A stretch of DNA of 56,857 nucleotides from assembly GCF_000820165.1 (NCBI RefSeq), contig NZ_CDDD01000084.1, positions 1 to 56,857 of the forward strand, written 5' to 3'. Source of the stretch: Aeromonas taiwanensis (lineage in GTDB: Bacteria; Pseudomonadota; Gammaproteobacteria; Enterobacterales; Aeromonadaceae). Each line of letters begins with the position of its first letter. The stretch's first letter is position 1. The position numbers and the translations under genes are program-made. The notes beneath the pieces are model-generated. The model was not told where the DNA came from and did no database searches. It was given only the letters and a program-made list of their open reading frames with translations. This document shows, in pieces, positions 27,468 to 34,201 of the stretch.

Positions 27468-27509
27468 CTTGCATTTGAGACAAACACCAAGATAATGATA
27501 ATCACTCTC
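27468..27509 (+). promoter_or_regulatory. Promoter with overlapping Fur box before the DAHP synthase gene
   Basis: TTGCAT (27468-27473), 17-bp spacer, GATAAT (27491-27496). The -10 is part of GATAATGATAATCACTCTC (27491-27509), 17 of 19 matches to the Fur consensus. Fur binding would block RNA polymerase directly. Downstream an inverted repeat TAAGGCGT/ACGCCTTA (27513-27520, 27554-27561) lies in the untranslated leader. Confidence 0.85.
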
Positions 27510-27594
27510 AACTAAGGCGTTACGGCCGCGACTCCAACCGGTCCCCAGCGCTGACGCCTTATCGGTCCCATTTGCACAGCAAGGTAATCTTCAG

Positions 27595-28701
27595 ATGGCT
27601 GTTTTGAATTCGGTAATGCGCGCCTTCGCGGTAGAGGCGCTCCCCACTCCTGCCGAGCTGTTGGCACAACATCCCTGCCCCGCCGGCATGGCCGGACACA
27701 TCGACAACCAGCGCCACCAGGTACGTCGGATCCTGTCAGGGGAGGACGATCGCCTCCTGGTGGTGATAGGCCCCTGCTCCATCCATGATCCCGTCGCCGC
27801 CCTCGACTATGCCAGGCGACTGGCACGGCTCGCCGTCACCTATGAGGACACCCTGCAGATAGTGATGCGTACCTATTTTGAGAAGCCTCGCACCACGGTC
27901 GGCTGGAAGGGGCTGGTGTTCGATCCTCATCTGGATGGCAGCAACGACATCAACCAGGGTCTGCACCTGGCCCGCCAGGTGCTGCTTGACATCAACCGCC
28001 TGGGGCTGGCCACCGCCACCGAATTCCTCGATACCACCAGCTTCCTCTATCTCGCGGATCTCGTCAGCTGGGGAGCCATAGGGGCTCGCACCACCGAATC
28101 CCAGGTGCATCGACAGCTGGCCTCGGCCCTCCCCTGCCCTGTCGGCTTCAAGAACGGCACGGACGGCAACATCCGGGTGGCCATCGACGCCATCTTGGCC
28201 AGCACCGCATCCCATCTTTTCACCGCTCCCGGCAGCCAGGGCGGCATGGTGGTGATCAAGAGCGAGGGCAATCCGGATTGCCATATCATCCTGCGTGGTG
28301 GCACCCTGCCCAACTACCACCAGAGCGATGTGATGGAGGCCGCCGAGCGCCTGAAGCGGCAGGGGCTCAGCCCCCGTCTGATGATCGATTGCAGCCACGG
28401 CAACAGCCAGAAACAGCACAGGAATCAGCTCAGGGTCGCCGAGTCACTCTGCCGGCAACTGAGCGAGGGGAGCGATGCCATCGCCGCCGTCATGGTGGAA
28501 AGTTTTCTGCAGGGGGGCAGCCAGAAGCCAGCCCCGCTGAGCGAGCTGCAATACGGTCTGTCGGTCACTGATGCCTGCCTCTGCTGGGAAGAGAGCGAGA
28601 CCCTGCTCGCCATGCTGGCCGAGGCGGTGCAGACGCGCCGTCGTGCCGCCAAATCCCGTGCAGTTCACCTCGGTCAAGAAAAGCACCAGCCCGTCATCTG
28701 A
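27595..28701 (+). CDS. 3-deoxy-7-phosphoheptulonate synthase, iron-regulated paralogue
   Basis: A 368-aa class I DAHP synthase catalysing the first shikimate-pathway step (PEP plus erythrose-4-phosphate). Core motifs are VVIGPCSIHDPVAALDYARR (Cys61 metal ligand), YFEKPRTTVGWKGL, GARTTESQVHR, VGFKNGTDGNIRVA, CHIILRGG and a DCSHGNSQKQ phosphate loop. It aligns without gaps to E. coli AroG over about 250 residues. However, the feedback positions Pro150 and Ser180 of AroG are Phe150 and Pro180 here, and the loop near 210 (FLSVTKWG in AroG) reads FTAPGSQG. Transcription starts from a Fur-occluded promoter. The likely role is supplying chorismate for catechol siderophores during iron starvation. 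It is an aroF/aroG/aroH homologue; I give no symbol because its allosteric class is unclear. Confidence 0.93.
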   Translation: MAVLNSVMRAFAVEALPTPAELLAQHPCPAGMAGHIDNQRHQVRRILSGEDDRLLVVIGPCSIHDPVAALDYARRLARLAVTYEDTLQIVMRTYFEKPRTTVGWKGLVFDPHLDGSNDINQGLHLARQVLLDINRLGLATATEFLDTTSFLYLADLVSWGAIGARTTESQVHRQLASALPCPVGFKNGTDGNIRVAIDAILASTASHLFTAPGSQGGMVVIKSEGNPDCHIILRGGTLPNYHQSDVMEAAERLKRQGLSPRLMIDCSHGNSQKQHRNQLRVAESLCRQLSEGSDAIAAVMVESFLQGGSQKPAPLSELQYGLSVTDACLCWEESETLLAMLAEAVQTRRRAAKSRAVHLGQEKHQPVI

Positions 28702-29102
28702 GTTATTTCTTCCCACCGGCACCCGGCCTATCTCCTTCATGCAATCATGGGAACATATATTTCACAGTCGGGGTGTCAAATAGACCATGAATGACGGAAT
28801 AAAATAATCGCAAGACCGCCATGAAGACGCGGATTGATGATATGGAAGGGGATGGAGAGAGGGACTCAGTGTCCCCTCGCCTATTTCACCATGCCCAGCC
28901 TTATCCTAATTTGATATGCAGTGCTATCGGGCCACTCATCGGGCTGTATGAGTCCTGATTATCCGGCCCCCAGGTTTGACGCTCACAAGTAGGCGATGGC
29001 GCACCCTGCTTTATTGACCCAAGATGCTCATGGCTATTCCAGATGAGGCTGTATAATTACTGATTCTTTTCATGAGCAATAGATTGGCAGGATCCCGAAA
29101 AT
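28702..29102. other. 400-bp intergenic region between the DAHP synthase gene and hns
   Basis: No gene or terminator clearly assignable to the DAHP synthase. A partial hairpin GAGGGAC-TCAGT-GTCCCCTC lies at about 28859-28878. The remainder is AT-richer than the genes and shows nothing I can name. Confidence 0.4.
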
Positions 29103-29133
29103 AATAATGCCGCCCCTTGGGCGGCATTATTGG
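29103..29133 (-). terminator. Intrinsic terminator of hns
   Basis: Minus strand AATAATGCCGCCC-AAG-GGGCGGCATTATTATTTT, 17 bases after the hns stop. Confidence 0.9.
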
Positions 29134-29149
29134 TATCCGGATCCGGCAA

Positions 29150-29557
29150 TCAGATCAGGAAGTCGTTCAGATCCTTGCCCAGCGCAACCTGCTCGGCAAT
29201 GGCCTTGGGCATACGGCCCTGACCGGTCCAGGTCTTCTCCTGGCCATCTTCCTGATACTTGTATTTCGCAGGACGCGGAGCACGCTTGCTCTTGGTCGCG
29301 CCTGCCGCTGCCGGTGCAGCCACGCTGCCGATCAGCTCGCGCGGATCGATGCCAGCCTGTTGCAGCATCTCGGTAAATTCAGTCAGTTTGCGCTGGCGCT
29401 CTTCCTGCTCGGCGCGCTCCTGTTCTACGGATTCGGCACGCTCGTTATATACCAGATCAAACTTCTCTTTTGCTTCTTGCAGTTGCTCAAACGGCAGTTC
29501 ACGAATGGCAGCGCGCAAGCTACGAATGTTCAGCAGAACCTTCAGAAACTCGTTCAT
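29150..29557 (-). CDS. hns: H-NS family nucleoid-associated protein
   Basis: A 135-aa xenogeneic silencer and nucleoid protein. The N-terminal oligomerisation region is [20 protein letters not shown] followed by a long coiled coil (to about residue 68, [20 protein letters not shown]). An Ala-rich linker follows, and then the C-terminal DNA-binding domain with [20 protein letters not shown], containing the AT-hook-like QGR at 113-115 that enters the minor groove. The length fits H-NS. GAGGAAG precedes the ATG. An inverted repeat in the upstream region (29652-29709) may belong to its control. It could equally be the StpA-type paralogue. Confidence 0.95.
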   Translation of the reverse strand: MNEFLKVLLNIRSLRAAIRELPFEQLQEAKEKFDLVYNERAESVEQERAEQEERQRKLTEFTEMLQQAGIDPRELIGSVAAPAAAGATKSKRAPRPAKYKYQEDGQEKTWTGQGRMPKAIAEQVALGKDLNDFLI

Positions 29558-29926
29558 TACTTCCTCACAGAATTATTTTTGTATGTCACAGGGATAACAC
29601 ATTTTGAGAATAGCATGCCGACTCGATAACAACATAATGTTTTTCTGGCGACGAGGGGATTCCAGAACCTTTATGGGCATTATTCACAATGGTTAATTTC
29701 ATCCCCTCGCACTTATTGGAAAGAGGCGGCTGCCTTTATTTCTTTTCATCCGGGTCAATCCAGCCGGATTCCCCATCCCATTAGCGGGGGAGCCCGCCAC
29801 GCGGCACCTTGATCAATCCCTTTCATTTCCTCCATGGGGCCAGCCAGGTTCTGCGCAAATATTGCGCTTATCGTCATGGCCCGGGAGGCAATAAGCCATC
29901 ACCATAACGGTCGAACCTGGTCTGGT
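29558..29926 (-). promoter_or_regulatory. hns upstream region with long-loop inverted repeat
   Basis: No gene. CGAGGGGAT (29652-29660) and ATCCCCTCG (29701-29709) form a 9-bp dyad around an AT-rich 40-base loop, about 95-150 bp upstream of hns. The AT-rich part could bind H-NS itself. The 3' end of the broken dsdC begins right after this region. Confidence 0.4.
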
Positions 29927-30379
29927 TCAACTCGCCGCATCCACCTGACCTTTTATCCAGGCGATAAAGGCCTGGATCTTGGGACACTGACGATTGGGGA
30001 GAGTCGCCAGATAATAACGCTGTTCACAACGCACCTCCTTGCCCGGAAACGGCGCCACCAGCTCACCCCGTGCCAGCCGCTGGCTCACCAGATGCTTGCG
30101 ACCCATGGCGACCCCGGCGTGGTTCAGGGCGGCGATGATGGCAAGATCGGATCGATCGAACCCCATGCTCATCTGGCGGCCCTCGAGGGACACCCCTGAC
30201 TGGCGAGCCCAGCTCTGCCATTCGTCGCTGTCGGAGTCATATCCCCAGGCCTGCCTGTCGTGCAGCAGGCGACAGTGTTGCAGCTGGTCCGGGTTATCCA
30301 GCAATTGATGGCGCTCGGCATACGCCGGGCTGCACACCGGCACCATGTATTCGTCCATCAGGGGGTGGATGGCGAGCCG
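29927..30379 (-). pseudogene. dsdC: dsdC remnant: C-terminal part of a D-serine deaminase activator (LysR family)
   Basis: The minus-strand frame ending at 29927 encodes LAIHPLMDEYMVPVCSPAYA and then HCRLLHDRQAWGYDSDSDEW, GFDRSDLAIIAALNHAGVAM, GRKHLVSQRLARGELVAPF and a C-terminal PKIQAFIAWIKG. This is the effector-binding half of DsdC, about 150 of roughly 310 residues. The frame stays open to 30613, but upstream of about 30379 the translation is nonsense relative to LysR proteins: no helix-turn-helix is present, and the plus strand there encodes the end of DsdA. It is therefore a truncated relic, not an intact regulator. Confidence 0.85.
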
Positions 30380-30543
30380 GCATGGCGGGCCCCTGGCGGG
30401 TGGTAGCCGGCCGCGCATGGTTGGAAACTCAAGGGCTGAATGAGGCCAAGGTGACCCGGGCCACCCACCTGGTGTGTGCCACCAGTGGCGGCATGGTGCC
30501 TGCCGAGGAGATAGAACAGTGCCTCGCCGGTGCCCGTCTCTGA
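30374..30543 (+). pseudogene. dsdA: dsdA remnant: C-terminal end of D-serine dehydratase
   Basis: Plus-strand codons ending at TGA 30541-30543 read AGMAGPWRVVAGRAWLETQG, then LNEAKVTRATHLVCATSGGM, then VPAEEIEQCLAGARL. This parallels the C-terminus of E. coli DsdA (AGMAGPQRV..., [21 protein letters not shown], recalled from memory). About 55 of roughly 440 residues remain, without a start. It abuts the dsdC remnant tail-out at about 30374-30380, the geometry expected if the centre of a divergent dsdC-dsdXA locus was deleted. Its terminator survives. Confidence 0.85.
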
Positions 30544-30885
30544 TCTTTTTTTCACCCGAAAGGCCCGCCATGATGGCGGGTTTTTCTTTAACAAGATCAG
30601 CAAGATGGTTCACTTTGCATCTTACCCAGGAACATAGATGGCCAGACTGCTGGATGCCTTATTTTGCCTTGCACGCCCCCAGGCTGGTTAAAATGTGATA
30701 CGATGGAGACCGTTTTTTGACACCTGCCCCCCGTTGACCCCTCGCATCGACTGGATAGCAATCGGAATCAATGAGGGCCGCGAGCAGCGGCGCAGGCAAA
30801 CTTGTGACCCGGTCGGGCCGATTCTGGCGGGCTATCCACGCCGGTGGGCAGGCATCCGGGCCACCCAAGATAAGGAGATCGGGCT
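30544..30885 (+). other. 342-bp region before the 58-aa gene
   Basis: Apart from the dsdA terminator this holds no gene. TTGACA at 30717-30722 and TTGACC at 30734-30739 are possible -35 elements for the small gene downstream, but neither has a good -10 at 16-18 bp. Confidence 0.3.
30564..30589 (+). terminator. Surviving terminator of the dsdA remnant
   Basis: CCCGCCA-TGA-TGGCGGGTTTTTCTTT. Confidence 0.88.
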
Positions 30886-31062
30886 ATGAAACAATACCAA
30901 AGCTGGCTGGGACAATATCTGATGAGCCGTCGCGACGGGGATCACGCCATGGCATCCGAACTGGCAAGCTCCATCTGCGAATTCTGGCAGGCAGAGGGGA
31001 ACGAAGCCGAGCTCAGCAAATGGCAGCAGATCTATGAGCAGCACGTGGAGAAGACCACCTGA
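30886..31062 (+). CDS. 58-aa small protein of unknown function
   Basis: ATG with a strong ribosome site (ATAAGGAG, 9-10 bases upstream) opens MKQYQSWLGQYLMSRRDGDH, continuing AMASELASSICEFWQAEGNE and AELSKWQQIYEQHVEKTT, then TGA. The product is soluble, rich in Gln/Glu/Trp and mostly helical in pattern, with one cysteine. It sits between the dsdA scar and icd, and ends 19 bases before a bidirectional terminator. The Shine-Dalgarno, the codon use like its neighbours, and the terminator make it a credible real gene. I do not recognise the family. Confidence 0.7.
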   Translation: MKQYQSWLGQYLMSRRDGDHAMASELASSICEFWQAEGNEAELSKWQQIYEQHVEKTT

Positions 31063-31080
31063 TGCTCCCGCTCCTCCCAT

Positions 31081-31110
31081 AAAAAAACCGGCGCCCATGG
31101 CGCCGGTTTT
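31081..31110. terminator. Bidirectional terminator between the small gene and icd
   Basis: AAAAAAACCGGCGCC-CAT-GGCGCCGGTTTT, with A and T tracts on opposite sides, serving both convergent genes. Confidence 0.92.
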
Positions 31111-31128
31111 GCATTTCAACGACCCGGA

Positions 31129-32382
31129 TTACATCTGGTCGATCATGTCCTGGGCGAACTGGGAGCAGGAGCGCAGGGTGGCGCCTTCCATCAGTCGCTC
31201 GAAGTCATAGGTGACGGTCTTGTTGGCGATGGCCGCTTCCATCCCCTTGACGATGAGGTCGGCCGCCTCGGTCCAGCCCAGGTGGCGCAACATCATCTCG
31301 GCGGAGAGGATCAGCGAGCCCGGGTTCACCTTGTCCTGACCGGCGTATTTCGGCGCGGTGCCGTGGGTCGCCTCGAACAGGGCCACACCGTCACCGATGT
31401 TGGCACCCGGTGCGATGCCGATGCCGCCGACCTGGGCCGCCAGGGCGTCAGAGATGTAGTCACCGTTGAGGTTCATACAGGCGATGACGTCATACTCGGC
31501 CGGACGCAGCAGGATCTGTTGCAGGAAGGCATCGGCGATGACGTCCTTGACGACGATGGTCTTGCCGGTCTTCGGGTTCTTGAAGGAGCACCAGGGGCCG
31601 CCGTCGATGAGCTGGGCGTCGTACTCTTTCTGGGCCAGGGCGTAGCCCCAATCCTTGAAGGCACCCTCGGTGAACTTCATGATGTTGCCCTTGTGTACCA
31701 GGGTCACGGAGTCGCGATCGTTGTCGATGGCGTACTCGATGGCGGCACGGACCAGACGCTCGGTACCGGCCTTGGACATGGGCTTGATGCCGATGCCGCA
31801 GGACTCGGGGAAGCGGATCTTCTTCACGCCCATCTCGTTTTGCAGGAAGGCGATCACCTTCTTGGCTTCATCGCTGTCGGCTTTCCACTCGATGCCGGCG
31901 TAGATGTCTTCGGCGTTCTCGCGGAAGATCACCATGTCGGTCAGCTCGGGGTGCTTGACCGGGCTCGGAGTGCCTTCGTAGTAGCGTACCGGACGCAGGC
32001 AGACGTAGAGATCCAGCTCCTGGCGCAGAGCCACGTTGAGAGAGCGAATACCGCCGCCGACCGGAGTGGTCAGGGGGCCCTTGATGGCCACGCAGTATTC
32101 ACGAATGAAATCCAGGGTTTCGGCCGGCAGCCAGGCACCTTCGCCATAGACGTGAGTCGATTTCTCGCCGGTATAGATCTCCATCCAGGCGATCTTGCGC
32201 TCGCCTTTGTAGGCTTTCTCGACCGCGGCATTGACCACATTCAACATGGCCGGGGTCACGTCCACGCCGATACCATCCCCTTCGATAAACGGAATGATGG
32301 GATTGTGGGGAACCTGCAGCTTGCCGTTGGCATCGACTGTGATTTTCTGGCCCTGGGTCGGGATAACTACTTTGCTTTCCAT
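31129..32382 (-). CDS. icd: NADP-dependent isocitrate dehydrogenase
   Basis: A 417-aa TCA-cycle enzyme converting isocitrate to 2-oxoglutarate. It has [16 protein letters not shown] at the N-terminus, [11 protein letters not shown] with Ser114 at the position of the AceK-phosphorylated Ser113 of E. coli, [54 protein letters not shown] and [20 protein letters not shown] chose the ATG at 32380-32382 because AGGAG sits six bases before it, whereas the ATG two codons earlier directly abuts that site. It marks the start of an E. coli-like icd / rluE neighbourhood into which about 7 kb of other genes is inserted. Confidence 0.98.
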   Translation of the reverse strand: MESKVVIPTQGQKITVDANGKLQVPHNPIIPFIEGDGIGVDVTPAMLNVVNAAVEKAYKGERKIAWMEIYTGEKSTHVYGEGAWLPAETLDFIREYCVAIKGPLTTPVGGGIRSLNVALRQELDLYVCLRPVRYYEGTPSPVKHPELTDMVIFRENAEDIYAGIEWKADSDEAKKVIAFLQNEMGVKKIRFPESCGIGIKPMSKAGTERLVRAAIEYAIDNDRDSVTLVHKGNIMKFTEGAFKDWGYALAQKEYDAQLIDGGPWCSFKNPKTGKTIVVKDVIADAFLQQILLRPAEYDVIACMNLNGDYISDALAAQVGGIGIAPGANIGDGVALFEATHGTAPKYAGQDKVNPGSLILSAEMMLRHLGWTEAADLIVKGMEAAIANKTVTYDFERLMEGATLRSCSQFAQDMIDQM

Positions 32383-32901
32383 CGGCATCTCCTAACTTCC
32401 GTTTGTTATCAATCTGATCGTTGCGCGCGGCCATCTTAAGCCCATCCATTTGCATAATCAAATGGCGGGCGTGCATGTCCGACCATAGTCGGGGACTGGA
32501 TCACAGTACGCCTTGGGGAAGGGGAATCGTCACCGCAATGCCGCCTGGGCACGGGCATCAAGGCGCCCCGGCATCAGGATGCCAGGCTCTCTCCCTGCCC
32601 AGGGCTCACAGAGCACCCCACACCAAAAGAGATCCATAAAGACCCGCAACGTGAAAACCCGGCCAACACAGTTCACATCGCTGTAACCACGGCGATGCGC
32701 CACTTCCCTTGAGCGAGAACGGTATTGTGTGAACATGAACTTGATCCATACGGGTCAGCGCAGCTAAGCAATAGGCCCAGCCACCAGCCGACGCGTCTGC
32801 CGGATGACGCCTTGCAATACCCCAGAAAAAAACCACCGCCCCGATGCAGGGCGGTGGTTTTTATTATTTGCTCAACCGATGGCCATCATGGCCGTCGGGG
32901 G
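32383..32901. other. 519-bp region between icd and the 49-aa gene
   Basis: No gene seen. CCATTTG-CATAAT-CAAATGG (32446-32465) is a perfect 7-bp dyad about 65 bp upstream of icd and may be an operator (the CAAATGG arms with TGCATAATCA suggest a regulator site or promoter). The rest lacks clear signals until the terminator at 32825. Confidence 0.4.
32825..32862 (-). terminator. Terminator of the 49-aa gene
   Basis: AACCACCGCCC, seven-base loop, GGGCGGTGGTT with an A-run before and a T-run after; works on both strands. Confidence 0.9.
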
Positions 32902-33051
32902 CTAGTGTTCTGCCACTTCCGGCTGGGGAACCTCGGTACGTTCCCGCTGCAGTTCATCGACCCTAGCTTGCCATTTGTCCTGGGCCTGCTTTTGCCCTTG
33001 GGATTCGAACTCCTGGCGCATGTTGTCGATATTTTGGTCAAGTTTATCCAT
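32902..33051 (-). CDS. 49-aa charged small protein
   Basis: The minus-strand ATG at 33049-33051, with AAGGAG eight bases upstream, opens MDKLDQNIDNMRQEFESQGQ, then KQAQDKWQARVDELQRERTE and VPQPEVAEH, then TAG. The product is highly charged and Gln-rich with hydrophobics at heptad-like spacing (Leu4, Ile8, Met11, Phe15), so a short amphipathic or coiled-coil helix is likely. No cysteines or membrane segment. It has its own terminator at 32825-32862. I know no family for it, but ribosome site plus terminator support a genuine gene. Confidence 0.72.
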   Translation of the reverse strand: MDKLDQNIDNMRQEFESQGQKQAQDKWQARVDELQRERTEVPQPEVAEH

Positions 33052-33488
33052 CAGGATGTCTCCTTACATCTCGGGTTACACACTGGCTGACGGCACTGTT
33101 GGCCAACCTGCTCACCCGATTGGACACCAGTTTTTCCTGGATTGTCCACCAAAATAAGCGATTGATTATGCAACATCCAATCTAAAAAACAATTTAAAGA
33201 CCCTTTTAAGCCCTTTATTTCGGCTCATCAAAACCTCATGAATTGGAGTTATTATCTTTATTTATCAATTATTTGCAATCTTATTGAGTAACTATTGATT
33301 TACCTTCGCCGGCAAAAAGATGCTATGCACATATTTTTCTCTCGCACCCCCTCCTGGCCGGAGCAAACACGACCCATTCGGGGATACCTTCCATCCTCTT
33401 CACTCCGATAAGATGCCGGGGCAAGCCGCCCGATGACCTCCGCTTCCGGCAGCCTCGACTCATCCCCGACGATGGAGCAGCTTTCCTC
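33052..33488. other. AT-rich intergenic region before the zinc-ribbon pair
   Basis: The stretch 33165-33310 is markedly AT-rich compared with everything around it (for example ttatctttatttatcaatta). It could hold promoters for both the 49-aa gene and the zinc-ribbon genes or be an H-NS target. No gene or repeat is evident. Confidence 0.4.
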
Positions 33489-33776
33489 ATGGATCTGACC
33501 GACACACTGCTTACCCTGGCGGGCCTCATCACCGCCGGCCTTATCCTGCGCAACCGAGCCCTCGGTCAACCCGACTGGGAGGCGCTGCCCACCCTGCCGG
33601 AATACCTCGCACGCCACCCCGACTGCGTCACGGGGGATGCCGAGAATGCCCGCTGTCACGCCTGCAGCTCCGACAAGGTGGTGTTCCATCCCCTGACCGG
33701 CGTCGGCGATTACCGCCTGCGCCACACCTGCCTTGCCTGCGGCAAGATACTGTTTCGCAGCCGCACCATTCTCTAA
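33489..33776 (+). CDS. Membrane-anchored zinc-ribbon protein, copy 1
   Basis: A 95-aa protein with one N-terminal helix (LTDTLLTLAGLITAGLIL), an Arg-rich junction, a motif LPTLPEYLARHPDCVTGD, and a C-terminal ribbon of two cysteine knuckles: CHACSSDKVVFHP and HTCLACGKILFRS. The four Cys (C-x2-C ... C-x2-C) should bind one zinc ion in the cytoplasm under the membrane. It is followed after 38 bp by a clear paralogue. GGAG lies about ten bases before the ATG. The function is unknown; the family name is not known to me. Confidence 0.8.
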   Translation: MDLTDTLLTLAGLITAGLILRNRALGQPDWEALPTLPEYLARHPDCVTGDAENARCHACSSDKVVFHPLTGVGDYRLRHTCLACGKILFRSRTIL

Positions 33777-33814
33777 ACAAGGAACCTCGACCCCGTTCAT
33801 CACGAAGCCACCAT

Positions 33815-34105
33815 ATGGACCTCTTCTGGTTATTCGGCCTGCTCGCCCTCGCGGCCAGCCTCTGTGCCATGCGCTTCTGGGACAGGCGCCACGCTCAGCC
33901 CAACTGGCAACGCCTGCCCACTCGCGCCGAGTACCTGAGCTCTCATCCCGAGTGCGCCACGGGCGATGAACTGGGTGCCCGCTGCTGCGCCTGCGGCTCC
34001 GACAAGGTGCTGGGCCACCCGCAGACCGGCTGGTTTGATCACCGCTTTCGCCATACCTGCCTCTCCTGTGGCAAGGTGCTCTATCGTACCGAAGAGCCGG
34101 TCTAG
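33815..34105 (+). CDS. Membrane-anchored zinc-ribbon protein, copy 2
   Basis: A 96-aa paralogue of the preceding gene product with the same plan: helix MDLFWLFGLLALAASLCAM, LPTRAEYLSSHPECATGDEL, knuckles CCACGSDKVLGHPQTG and HTCLSCGKVLYRTEE. The two share the phrases LP-T-xEYLxxHPxC-TGD, C-ACxSDKV-HPxTG and RHTCLxCGK-L-R. The first helix sequences differ, so the anchors have diverged faster than the ribbons. Probably cotranscribed with copy 1. No obvious ribosome site, so translation may depend on copy 1. Confidence 0.8.
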   Translation: MDLFWLFGLLALAASLCAMRFWDRRHAQPNWQRLPTRAEYLSSHPECATGDELGARCCACGSDKVLGHPQTGWFDHRFRHTCLSCGKVLYRTEEPV

Positions 34106-34201
34106 ACCACCGACACGGCTATTCAGCCCGGCATAAAACCACTCTTGCACGGACGGCTATTGCTATCTGGCATGCAGCTCTCGTTACCCAGCCCCTAACG
34201 A

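Noticed and set aside
29927..30613. Intact 228-aa LysR-type regulator
   Set aside because: Only the C-terminal half resembles DsdC; the N-terminal 75 residues show no helix-turn-helix and the opposite strand there encodes the DsdA C-terminus.
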